Source of the DNA: JAVBNU01 sp031551265
Lineage (GTDB): Bacteria > Cyanobacteriota > Vampirovibrionia > Gastranaerophilales > Gastranaerophilaceae
Direction of reading: 5' to 3'
Assembly (NCBI GenBank): GCA_031551265.1
Contig: JAVBNU010000060.1
Coordinates: 1 to 5,218, forward strand
DNA length: 5,218 nt
The notes beneath the pieces are model-generated. The model saw only the letters and a program-made list of their open reading frames with translations, had not been told where the DNA came from and did no database searches. The position numbers and the translations under genes were made by a program. Shown in pieces: positions 1 through 5,204 of the stretch. Position 1 is the stretch's first letter. The number at the start of each line of letters is the position of its first letter.

Positions 1-1634
1 TTGTCGAGTTACCATCAATGAATATATATGCGCTGCTGCGCTCGTTTAATACCTTTGATGTCTACAAAAATGATCAAAATAAATATTTGGTTAAAACTTA
101 TCGTGCGGGCTTGATTTCGGAGATGGAAAATCTTGATATTAAACTGAAAAACAGTCGTAAGTTTGCAAAATTCTGGAAACAAATTTCGACGTTCTCGACA
201 ATGGATGTTGCAACGCTGCCAAAAGGCGTTAATGCTGAGTTTCGTGAGTATCAAACGCGTGGTTTTGGCTGGTTGTGGTTCTTATATCAGTACGGCTTGA
301 ACGGTATTCTTGCTGATGATATGGGTTTAGGTAAAACCTTGCAAGCCTTGACTTTGCTGCAAAAAGCTAAAGAAAAAGATGGCAAAGAACCTTCGTTGGT
401 TATTTGTCCAACATCGGTTGTATTTAACTGGGAAGCTGAGATACAGAAGTTTGCGCCCGGTTTAACATGTTTAAAATTATACGGTGTTGAGCGTAAAGAG
501 TTATTTAAAGAAATTAAAGACCATGATATCGTAATTACGACTTACGCGCTTGTTAGACGTGATATTGAGAAGCTTAGAAAACACAATTTCAGATATGTTA
601 TCCTTGATGAATCACAAAATATTAAAAACGCCGAGTCAATTACGGCGCAGAGCGTGAAGCGTCTTGCTGCGAAGCATAGACTTGCACTTTCGGGTACACC
701 GATTGAAAACAGGTTGCAGGAATTATGGTCGATATTTGACTTCTTGATGCCGGGCTTCATGTTTGAGCAGTCTGAATTTAACTACAGATATGTTAATCCG
801 ATTATGGAGCGTGAAGATAAAGCTGTTGAAAAACGTTTGAAATCACAAATTTATCCGTTCATCCTGCGTCGTATGAAGCGCGATGTTGCGAAGGATTTGC
901 CTGATAAGGTTGAGAACGTTGCATATTGCGAGCTTACGCCTGAGCAAAAAGATTTCTATCTTGAAGTTCTTGACAGCACTAAAGAAGAACTCTTCAAGTC
1001 GATTGAGCAAAACGGGCTTGAAAAAAGCAGAATGTCTATTTTCTCTGCGCTGTTGCGCTTGAGACAAATTTGTTGTCACCCGGCGTTATACGATAAAGAA
1101 AACAAAAAACATATCAATGAATCAGGTAAATTTGAGTATCTCAAAGATATGCTGCAAGAAATCGTCGCGGAAGGTCATAGAGTATTGTTATTCAGCCAAT
1201 TCGTGAACATGTTGGATATCGTCAAAGAATGGTTTGACAAAACCGGCATTAAGTATGAATACCTGACAGGAGCTACGAAAGATCGTCAAGGCGCAGTTCA
1301 ACGCTTTAATACCGACCCGACAATACCTGTGTTTCTTATCAGCTTGAAAGCCGGTGGTACCGGTCTGAACCTCACCGGTGCAGATTATGTAATTCACTAT
1401 GACCCATGGTGGAACCCCGCCGTTGAAGACCAAGCAACCGATCGTGCATACAGAATCGGTCAAACGAAAAAAGTATTCGTGTACCGCTTGATTACTAAAG
1501 GTACGGTTGAAGAAAAAATCCAAAAACTCAAATCCCGCAAGCGCAGTCTCGTTGACTCAGTAATCTCTGTTGACAGAAACATCGGCAAATCCCTGACATA
1601 CGAAGACCTCAAAGACATTTTCTCGCTTGATTAG
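1..1634 (+). CDS. SNF2-family DNA-dependent ATPase/helicase, 3' part (5' end outside window)
   Basis: This is the helicase core of a bacterial SNF2 protein, a superfamily 2 ATPase that translocates on double-stranded DNA and remodels protein-DNA complexes. Counting from the first in-window Met (position 18), motif I is DDMGLGKT (100-107), motif II LDESQNIKN (196-204), motif III SGTPIENR (225-232), then FILRRMKRDV (281-290), motif IV region VLLFSQF (389-395), motif V AGGTGLNL (445-452) and motif VI DQATDRAYRIGQ (471-482). The frame is open to the left edge, the ATG at 18 has no Shine-Dalgarno, and related bacterial proteins have a long N-terminal region (often with a SWIM zinc finger). I therefore treat it as truncated by the window, with codons read from base 3. 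Motif II reads DESQ, where DEAH or DEAQ is more usual. The gene ends TAG at 1632-1634 and converges on the minus-strand gene downstream. Family assignment is secure; the cellular role (repair, transcription recycling or other) cannot be told. Confidence 0.95.
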   Translation, partial: VELPSMNIYALLRSFNTFDVYKNDQNKYLVKTYRAGLISEMENLDIKLKNSRKFAKFWKQISTFSTMDVATLPKGVNAEFREYQTRGFGWLWFLYQYGLNGILADDMGLGKTLQALTLLQKAKEKDGKEPSLVICPTSVVFNWEAEIQKFAPGLTCLKLYGVERKELFKEIKDHDIVITTYALVRRDIEKLRKHNFRYVILDESQNIKNAESITAQSVKRLAAKHRLALSGTPIENRLQELWSIFDFLMPGFMFEQSEFNYRYVNPIMEREDKAVEKRLKSQIYPFILRRMKRDVAKDLPDKVENVAYCELTPEQKDFYLEVLDSTKEELFKSIEQNGLEKSRMSIFSALLRLRQICCHPALYDKENKKHINESGKFEYLKDMLQEIVAEGHRVLLFSQFVNMLDIVKEWFDKTGIKYEYLTGATKDRQGAVQRFNTDPTIPVFLISLKAGGTGLNLTGADYVIHYDPWWNPAVEDQATDRAYRIGQTKKVFVYRLITKGTVEEKIQKLKSRKRSLVDSVISVDRNIGKSLTYEDLKDIFSLD

Positions 1635-1670
1635 GCTATTTATATAATCTTGCATACTCCTTTGTCAAAC

Positions 1671-1740
1671 AAGTTCAGCATGACGGAGAGTTTTTCAAGG
1701 TAACGCGAGAGCTAAGCGCTGCGGGGTTGACTTACGACAA
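1671..1740. repeat. Possible dispersed intergenic repeat fragment (CATGCTGAA type)
   Basis: The stretch after the SNF2 gene is GC-richer (about 52 percent over 1681-1740 by hand count) than other spacers here. It contains TTCAGCATGACG at 1674-1685, whose exact reverse complement lies at 2444-2455 in the other large intergenic gap. I recall similar CATGCTGAA-bearing sequences as dispersed intergenic repeats in several bacterial genomes, but only two short copies are visible, so membership of a repeat family is inference. No reading frame is convincing here. Confidence 0.35.
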
Positions 1741-1768
1741 ACGAGCCTTGCTTCAAGCAAGGCTCGTT
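1740..1768. terminator. Bidirectional hairpin terminator between convergent genes
   Basis: Two perfectly complementary 14-base arms (1740-1753 and 1755-1768) are separated by one base, giving a long stem with a tight loop around CTTCAAG. The plus-strand side is followed by only a weak T/A-rich tract (TTATATAGG), and the minus-strand side by TTTGTCG. It sits between the end of the SNF2 gene and the end of the minus-strand gene, so it most likely terminates both. The hairpin is directly visible; terminator activity is inferred from strength and position, as the U-tracts are poor. Confidence 0.7.
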
Positions 1769-1806
1769 ATATAGGATATTTATTTTGGTGAACTCCACCT
1801 TACAAA

Positions 1807-2187
1807 TTAGTCAGATCTTCCACAACGTGGTACTTCATCACGTAAGGGACTGTTCATTAGTTCTTTTCGTGATTTGTCAATTTCTTTAAGGGCATTTTCG
1901 AACTTTTGCTCTATATCAAAATCACTTTTCTCTGTCCCTCCAAATCTTGGTGCTGATTCGTTTATCGGCTCATTAAGTTTTTGTGCTATTTCTGCGTTTT
2001 GCTTACGTAATTGTGCTTGTTGCGTTAAACTTTCTTTGAAAATCCCTGCCCGTTGTATTGTACCGGGTGATGTAATTGATTTTGGTAATTCTGAGCTTTT
2101 TAATTTAGTCATTTTTGTGTCTTCTTTTTGTATGTGACGTTGCAAATAAGTACTTATATTGCCTCCAACGTTTACTAATCTTGGCAT
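1807..2187 (-). CDS. Hypothetical protein, 126 aa, charged, probably helical
   Basis: I do not recognise this protein. The start is well supported: AAGGAG (2196-2201 on the minus strand) lies eight bases before the ATG, and the frame ends TAA at 1807-1809. The product is hydrophilic, rich in Lys, Glu, Gln, Asn and Ser, with no signal peptide and no membrane segment, so probably cytoplasmic. Two stretches look alpha-helical and possibly coiled-coil: about residues 50-72 (with QQAQLRKQNAEIAQK) and 89-112 (FDIEQKFENALKEIDKSRKE). They are joined by a Pro/Gly-containing linker (about 73-88). There is one cysteine (122) near the C-terminus, and no catalytic motif. The gene is a single unit, convergent with the SNF2 gene and divergent from the large intergenic region and rpsT. 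It could be a lineage-specific structural or adaptor protein. It is likely real because of the Shine-Dalgarno and flanking terminator; function unknown. Confidence 0.75.
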   Translation of the reverse strand: MPRLVNVGGNISTYLQRHIQKEDTKMTKLKSSELPKSITSPGTIQRAGIFKESLTQQAQLRKQNAEIAQKLNEPINESAPRFGGTEKSDFDIEQKFENALKEIDKSRKELMNSPLRDEVPRCGRSD

Positions 2188-2207
2188 TGTGTTTTCTCCT
2201 TCTCTTT

Positions 2208-2235
2208 ATAATATTTCCTTAACTTCGTGTGTTAA
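2208..2235 (-). promoter_or_regulatory. Possible sigma70 promoter for the 126-aa gene
   Basis: Read on the minus strand, TTAACA (2230-2235, one mismatch to TTGACA) is followed after 16 bases by TATTAT (2208-2213, close to TATAAT). A start about seven bases beyond the -10 would fall next to the Shine-Dalgarno at 2196-2201, giving a leader of only about 14 bases. That is possible but short. The surrounding DNA is so AT-rich that chance matches are common. Confidence 0.3.
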
Positions 2236-2440
2236 ATTAACTCCTAATTTATAAAAAATTAAAAATTTAACTCCCTTATGTTTATATTAAAAAATTTGTA
2301 ATGAAAAAATTGCTCACTCAATAGTCGATTTTGACTTTTCTTTGTCTGCAATGTTGAGTATATTTGGGTAATTGGTGTTGTTAATAAAACTTAATAAAAC
2401 AGGTAAATTTATAGTGTTAGTATTGGAGATATATCAAACT
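2236..2440. other. AT-rich gene-free spacer with short direct repeats
   Basis: No gene is visible. G+C is about 20-27 percent by hand count. Two features stand out. A perfect tandem duplication of the 10-mer TTAATAAAAC occupies 2381-2400. The heptamer TAACTCC occurs at 2238-2244 and again at 2268-2274, exactly 30 bases apart and each in a similar AT-rich setting. These could be protein binding sites upstream of the minus-strand gene or simple-sequence noise; nothing here decides which. Confidence 0.4.
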
Positions 2441-2470
2441 TTGCGTCATGCTGAAGCATATAACGTTAAA

Positions 2471-2690
2471 GGGAATACTTGAGACGATTGTGTTCAGGCT
2501 TGAGATGTAGGCGACAATGGAGCCGTACATATCAGGATACTTGGACAAGTGCATCTGTCGGATAAATGTGGACTATGACTGATAATCCGACAGACCCTGA
2601 ACATTCACGTTTTAAGAATAATTACAAGAATAGATGTTTCAGGGCGACGTGTTAGCCTATTGTGTATCACAGTAAATACTAAACGAGTCT
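2471..2690 (+). ncRNA. Candidate structured non-coding RNA of unknown class
   Basis: A gene-free island with about 43 percent G+C over 2461-2580 stands between flanks of 20-27 percent (hand counts). In an AT-rich genome that is the usual sign of a structured RNA. Helices visible: TGTTCAGG (2491-2498) with CCTGAACA (2596-2603), enclosing a hairpin ATGTAGGC (2505-2512) / GCC-g-TACAT (2522-2530), a small hairpin ACTT-GGAC-AAGT (2539-2550), and a 10-bp stem TCTGTCGGAT (2554-2563) / ATCCGACAGA (2585-2594). A second domain pairs 2646-2655 with 2679-2689 (one bulge, one mismatch) around TATTGTG-TAT-CACAGTA (2658-2674). Wobble pairs (2490:2604, 2650:2685, 2660:2672) are G-U only if the plus strand is the RNA. 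A -10-like TATAAC (2459-2464) would start the RNA near GGG at 2471, but there is no good -35, and no U-tract follows 2690. Ends are approximate. No match by eye to tmRNA, RNase P, SRP, 6S or common riboswitches. Confidence 0.45.
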
Positions 2691-2701
2691 GGATATACTA
2701 C

Positions 2702-2729
2702 TTTACATTGTAATTTTAAGGGATATAAT
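2702..2729 (+). promoter_or_regulatory. Sigma70-type promoter of rpsT
   Basis: TTTACA (2702-2707, one mismatch to TTGACA) is followed after 16 bases by a perfect TATAAT (2724-2729). The expected start is near 2736, giving an rpsT leader of about 94 bases that begins just before the leader's closing stem. This is the best promoter in the window and fits a highly expressed ribosomal protein gene. Confidence 0.75.
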
Positions 2730-2735
2730 AATAAT

Positions 2736-2829
2736 ACTCACCAAACTTCTCGATGCAAAAGGGTTAAGTGATTTAACCGGAGACTAAATTGCGAAGCCCG
2801 GAAGTTAGCATTAGAAAGGACAAAACACA
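2736..2829 (+). promoter_or_regulatory. Structured 5' leader of rpsT, possible autoregulatory element
   Basis: Between the predicted transcription start and the ATG the RNA can form three nested helices: AACTTC (2744-2749) with GAAGTT (2801-2806), GCAA (2755-2758) with TTGC (2789-2792), and GGTTAA (2762-2767) with TTAACC (2773-2778). The Shine-Dalgarno AAAGGA (2815-2820) lies just outside the closing stem, nine bases before the ATG. In E. coli, S20 is known to repress its own translation, so a leader that binds S20 is a reasonable hypothesis. No established leader motif is recognised, and the fold was made by eye. Confidence 0.4.
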
Positions 2830-3099
2830 ATGGCAAATATAAAATCTGCCCAAAAAAGAGCATTAATAGCAGAACGTAATAGAGAACGCAATGTTGCATT
2901 CAAATCCTCTATCAAAACTGCAATTAAAAAAGCTCTAGGTTACGCACAAGCTAAAGATATGGAAAAATTAAACGCGACTTTAAGCATGGTTTACAAATTA
3001 TGCGATAAAGCTGTTTCGAAAGGTGTTTTACATAAAAATACCGCTTCCAGAAAAAAATCCAGATTAACTATTGCGATTAATAAGCTATTAGCCGATTAG
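2830..3099 (+). CDS. rpsT: 30S ribosomal protein S20
   Basis: The 89-aa product is a small, very basic protein. It starts MANIKSAQKRALIAERNRERN, a typical S20 N-terminus, and ends with the conserved region GVLHKNTASRKKSRLTIAIN (residues 65-84). S20 is a primary binding protein of the small subunit: a bundle of helices that contacts 16S rRNA near the 5' domain and the 3' minor domain and helps early 30S assembly. Length matches the family (about 85-90 aa). The start is fixed by AAAGGA at 2815-2820. The gene has its own near-consensus promoter, a structured leader and an intrinsic terminator, so it is transcribed alone, as rpsT often is. Lys/Arg/Ala content and AT-rich codons are normal for the family in a low-GC genome. 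Confidence 0.98.
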   Translation: MANIKSAQKRALIAERNRERNVAFKSSIKTAIKKALGYAQAKDMEKLNATLSMVYKLCDKAVSKGVLHKNTASRKKSRLTIAINKLLAD

Positions 3100-3132
3100 A
3101 TATAGCTTTGTGCAGCAAAACTAAATAAAATT

Positions 3133-3168
3133 AGAGAGAGAATGACTGAATAAGTTGTTCTCTCTTTT
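3133..3168 (+). terminator. Intrinsic terminator of rpsT
   Basis: AGAGAGAGAA (3133-3142) pairs with TTCTCTCTTT (3158-3167), ten pairs including one G-U. The stem can be extended inside by ACT/AGT (3145-3147 with 3153-3155), and the 3' arm runs directly into TTTT. It lies 34 bases after the rpsT stop. The following ribosome binding site begins only six bases later. Confidence 0.85.
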
Positions 3169-3186
3169 ACGTGAAGGAGCGATATT

Positions 3187-4191
3187 ATGGCGAAACGGAT
3201 AATATTTTTTGATATCAAAGACAACGAAGAAAATTTTTTTGAGAAGTATAAAATCCATGATTGGGAACAAGTCTATAATGAAGATTCTCTAACAAAGTTT
3301 TCAAAGCTAACGCCAGAAGATAAGCAGGCTGAGGTTATATCTGTTTTTACGACTTCGCGTATAGATGCTGAGGTGTTGGCGCACTTTTCGCATTTGCGCT
3401 TAATTGCTGCTCGTTCAGTTGGCTTTAGTCATATTGATTTGGATTATTGCAAAAAACATAACATTGAAGTCCTAAATGCGCCTCATTATGGTGACAATAC
3501 CGTTGCTGAGTTTACTTTCGGTTTAATGCTGGATGTAGCAAGACATATTACGCGTGCTTATTATGATGTAAGGTCAGATAATATAAATCTTGACCATTAC
3601 CGTGGTACAGAGTTATATAATAAAACGCTGGGGATTATTGGCCTGGGCGCAATTGGTGGTGAAGTTGCCCGTATTGCGCGTGGTTTCCATATGAATGTGC
3701 TTGCTTATGATATTTATGAAAATGATGAATTCAAGGCAAAGTATAGCGTCAAGTACACCACTCTTGATGAAATTGCTGAGAAATCCGACGTAATAACTAT
3801 TCATGCGCCTTCGACTAAGGATAACTACCATTTAATCGGCAAAGAGTTTTTCTCAAAAATGAAATCAAGTGCGTATTTGGTTAATACTGCGCGTGGTGAA
3901 ATTGTTGATACAGAAGCGCTTTATAATGCTCTGGTGAACAAAAAGATTCTTGGCGCCGGTCTTGATGTGCTTGAGTACGAAGAAATATTGCACGAGCAGG
4001 ATGAGTATATATCTAAGATTAATAATATAGATGCTGAAACGCTTAGAAAAAACTTTATTAATAATAATTTGCTTAAGTTAAAAAATGTTGTTGTAACGCC
4101 CCACATTGCGTTTAACACAAAAGAAGCCGTGAATCGTACTTTAGAGATAACGCATGCGAATATAAGTAAGTTTATAGGTAGCTTGAAATAA
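3187..4191 (+). CDS. D-isomer-specific 2-hydroxyacid dehydrogenase, D-lactate dehydrogenase-like
   Basis: The 334-aa protein is an NAD-dependent oxidoreductase of the D-2-hydroxyacid dehydrogenase family, and most resembles the D-lactate dehydrogenase branch. An N-terminal catalytic half-domain includes RSVGFSHIDLDYCKKHNI (76-93) and NAPHYGDNTVAE (97-108). The Rossmann nucleotide-binding motif GLGAIG lies at 152-157, with Asp175 (VLAYD) at the position that selects NAD over NADP. The expected catalytic trio is present: Arg236 in VNTARGEIVD, Glu265 in GLDVLEYEE, and His306 in VVVTPHIAFNTKEAV. Family knowledge suggests pyruvate to D-lactate with NADH oxidation in the cytoplasm during fermentation, but related enzymes reduce other 2-oxoacids, so the substrate is inferred. 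The start is set by AAGGAG (3174-3179), seven bases before ATG. It follows the rpsT terminator with hardly any space for its own promoter. Length is normal and the gene is intact. tpiA downstream is compatible with a glycolytic role. Confidence 0.93.
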   Translation: MAKRIIFFDIKDNEENFFEKYKIHDWEQVYNEDSLTKFSKLTPEDKQAEVISVFTTSRIDAEVLAHFSHLRLIAARSVGFSHIDLDYCKKHNIEVLNAPHYGDNTVAEFTFGLMLDVARHITRAYYDVRSDNINLDHYRGTELYNKTLGIIGLGAIGGEVARIARGFHMNVLAYDIYENDEFKAKYSVKYTTLDEIAEKSDVITIHAPSTKDNYHLIGKEFFSKMKSSAYLVNTARGEIVDTEALYNALVNKKILGAGLDVLEYEEILHEQDEYISKINNIDAETLRKNFINNNLLKLKNVVVTPHIAFNTKEAVNRTLEITHANISKFIGSLK

Positions 4192-4212
4192 GTATTTTTT
4201 ATTTCTGATGTA

Positions 4213-4290
4213 CCCCTCACCCCAACCCTCCAACCCGGTTGGCGCGGCTCCCGCAAGGGGAGAGGGAGAAACTCGCGTTGTTTCTGCGAG
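4213..4290. repeat. GC-rich composite palindromic repeat (CCCTCACCCC...GGGGAGAGGG type)
   Basis: The outer arms CCCTCACCCC (4214-4223) and GGGGAGAGGG (4257-4266) pair with one mismatch. Inside them sits a second, perfect hairpin CCAACC-C-GGTTGG (4230-4242). The outer sequence matches a palindromic element that I know as widely dispersed in intergenic spaces of many bacteria. The inner palindrome and its GCGCGG neighbour look like an insertion or variant of the usual loop. A short third hairpin CTCGC/GCGAG (4272-4276 with 4286-4290) follows, then ATTTCTTT. It lies just after the dehydrogenase gene and may end its transcript, although no good U-tract follows the main hairpin. The G+C content stands out sharply from the genes around it. 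Confidence 0.7.
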
Positions 4291-4308
4291 ATTTCTTTAT
4301 GTCCCTTC

Positions 4309-4337
4309 TTGAAAAATGCGCGTTTTTTACATACTAT
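4309..4337 (+). promoter_or_regulatory. Probable sigma70-type promoter of tpiA
   Basis: TTGAAA (4309-4314, five of six -35 bases) is followed after 17 bases by TACTAT (4332-4337, four of six -10 bases). The expected start near 4344 leaves a leader of about 29 bases before the tpiA ATG. The promoter overlaps the alternative ATG at 4316, which argues that the upstream start is not used. Confidence 0.5.
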
Positions 4338-4372
4338 TAAAATGTATTAACGTAAAAGAAAAGAGGGAAATT

Positions 4373-5149
4373 ATGGGCAGAAAACCAATTATTGCGGGCA
4401 ACTGGAAAATGCACAATAATATGGCTGAATCAAAACAGCTTGTTGTGGATATTATGGAAGCTTTAAAAAAAGAAGATAAAGCAGCACTTCCTGAGGTAGT
4501 TGTTGCTCCTGTGTTTACTTCGCTATGCACAGTTTCAAAAGTAATTAGTGATTGCGGGTGTGGCAATGTTAAATTATCATCACAAAACTGCTATTGGGAA
4601 GCTAAAGGCGCTTATACAGGTGAAATCTCAGTAGAAATGCTAAAAGATATTGGCTGCAGCTATATTATCATTGGGCACAGTGAGAGACGCCAATATTTCT
4701 GTGAAACTGATGAAATGATTAATAAAAAAGCAAAAGCTATTTTGAATAACGGCTTGATTCCTATTATTTGCTGTGGCGAATCTTTAGAGCAAAGAGAAGC
4801 AGGCGTTACTGATACTCATATTGAAACACAAATCAAAGCTGCATTAGCAGGTCTTTCTCAGGAAGAAGTTGCTAAGTCGGTTGTGGCGTATGAGCCAATT
4901 TGGGCAATCGGTACGGGTAAAACTTGTGATTCAGACGAAGCTAACAGAACAATCGCTGCTATCAGAGCTGTTGTTGCTAATGTAGCGGGTGCTGAAGCTG
5001 CACAAGCAATGAGAATTCTCTATGGCGGCAGCGTAAAACCTGATACAATCGTTGAGCAAATGTCTAAATCTGATATAGATGGTGCTTTGGTTGGTGGTGC
5101 GAGTTTAGAGGCTAATAGCTTTGTAAACATCGTTAAAGGCGCTATGTAA
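4373..5149 (+). CDS. tpiA: Triosephosphate isomerase
   Basis: The 258-aa enzyme interconverts dihydroxyacetone phosphate and glyceraldehyde 3-phosphate in glycolysis and gluconeogenesis, as a cytoplasmic TIM-barrel dimer. All key residues are present: Asn10 and Lys12 in GNWKMH, catalytic His102 in IIGHSERR, catalytic base Glu174 in AYEPIWAIGTG (172-182, continuing into the flexible loop 6), and the phosphate-binding YGGSV (217-221) and LVGGASL (239-245). I chose the ATG at 4373, with GAGGG about five bases upstream and the family-typical start MGRKPIIAGNWKMH. The in-frame ATG at 4316 would add 19 residues not typical of the family and would lie inside the likely promoter. Length is usual for bacterial enzymes (about 250 aa). 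The gene seems to stand alone, separated from the dehydrogenase by a GC-rich repeat and closed by a strong terminator, rather than in the gap-pgk-tpi cluster seen in many bacteria. Confidence 0.98.
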   Translation: MGRKPIIAGNWKMHNNMAESKQLVVDIMEALKKEDKAALPEVVVAPVFTSLCTVSKVISDCGCGNVKLSSQNCYWEAKGAYTGEISVEMLKDIGCSYIIIGHSERRQYFCETDEMINKKAKAILNNGLIPIICCGESLEQREAGVTDTHIETQIKAALAGLSQEEVAKSVVAYEPIWAIGTGKTCDSDEANRTIAAIRAVVANVAGAEAAQAMRILYGGSVKPDTIVEQMSKSDIDGALVGGASLEANSFVNIVKGAM

Positions 5150-5169
5150 ATTATTTTTTCATTAAATAA

Positions 5170-5204
5170 AAAAAAGGACTGACTAGTTACCTCAGTCCTT
5201 TTTT
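5170..5204 (+). terminator. Strong intrinsic terminator of tpiA
   Basis: GGACTGA (5176-5182) pairs perfectly with TCAGTCC (5192-5198) across a nine-base loop. The stem is extended by A5170-A5175 with T5199-T5204, which also form the U-tract. The A-run on the other side lets it act in both directions. It starts about 20 bases after the tpiA stop. Confidence 0.92.

Noticed and set aside
18..20. ATG at 18 as the true start of the SNF2 protein
   Set aside because: No Shine-Dalgarno precedes it, the frame stays open to the window edge, and the family normally has a long N-terminal part.
1188..1523. Minus-strand open frame of 111 codons inside the SNF2 gene
   Set aside because: The opposite strand encodes conserved helicase motifs IV-VI, so this is a shadow frame without its own signals.
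1874..2137. Plus-strand open frame of 87 codons opposite the 126-aa gene
   Set aside because: It lacks a Shine-Dalgarno, has a Phe/Ser/Cys-rich shadow-type composition, and is antisense to a frame with an excellent ribosome binding site.
2322..2337. Small hairpin AGTC...GACT followed by a T-rich tract, as a terminator
   Set aside because: Only four base pairs in very AT-rich DNA, and no transcript is evident that it would end.
2520..2528. GAGCCGTAC, resembling the start of group II intron domain V
   Set aside because: The matching 3' arm of domain V is absent, no reverse transcriptase gene is nearby, and the 5' GTGCG-type intron boundary is not seen.
2471..2690. Assignment of the structured region to tmRNA, RNase P RNA, SRP RNA, 6S RNA or a TPP, cobalamin or c-di-GMP riboswitch
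   Set aside because: The hallmark conserved strings of these RNAs (for example the tmRNA tRNA-like end, RNase P GAGGAAAGTC, TPP CTGAGA) were not found, and the layout is not the rod of 6S RNA.
4185..4205. AT-only hairpin GAAATAA/TTATTTC overlapping the dehydrogenase stop codon, as a terminator
   Set aside because: The stem is seven bases with a single G-C pair and overlaps the coding end; too weak to call.
3921..4256. Minus-strand open frame of 111 codons over the end of the dehydrogenase gene and the GC-rich repeat
   Set aside because: It runs from a palindromic repeat into the complement of conserved catalytic residues; no ribosome binding site is visible.
4316..4372. Upstream in-frame start that would lengthen TpiA by 19 residues
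   Set aside because: The extension is not family-like, has no Shine-Dalgarno and overlaps the likely promoter; ATG 4373 has GAGGG upstream and begins at the conserved N-terminus.
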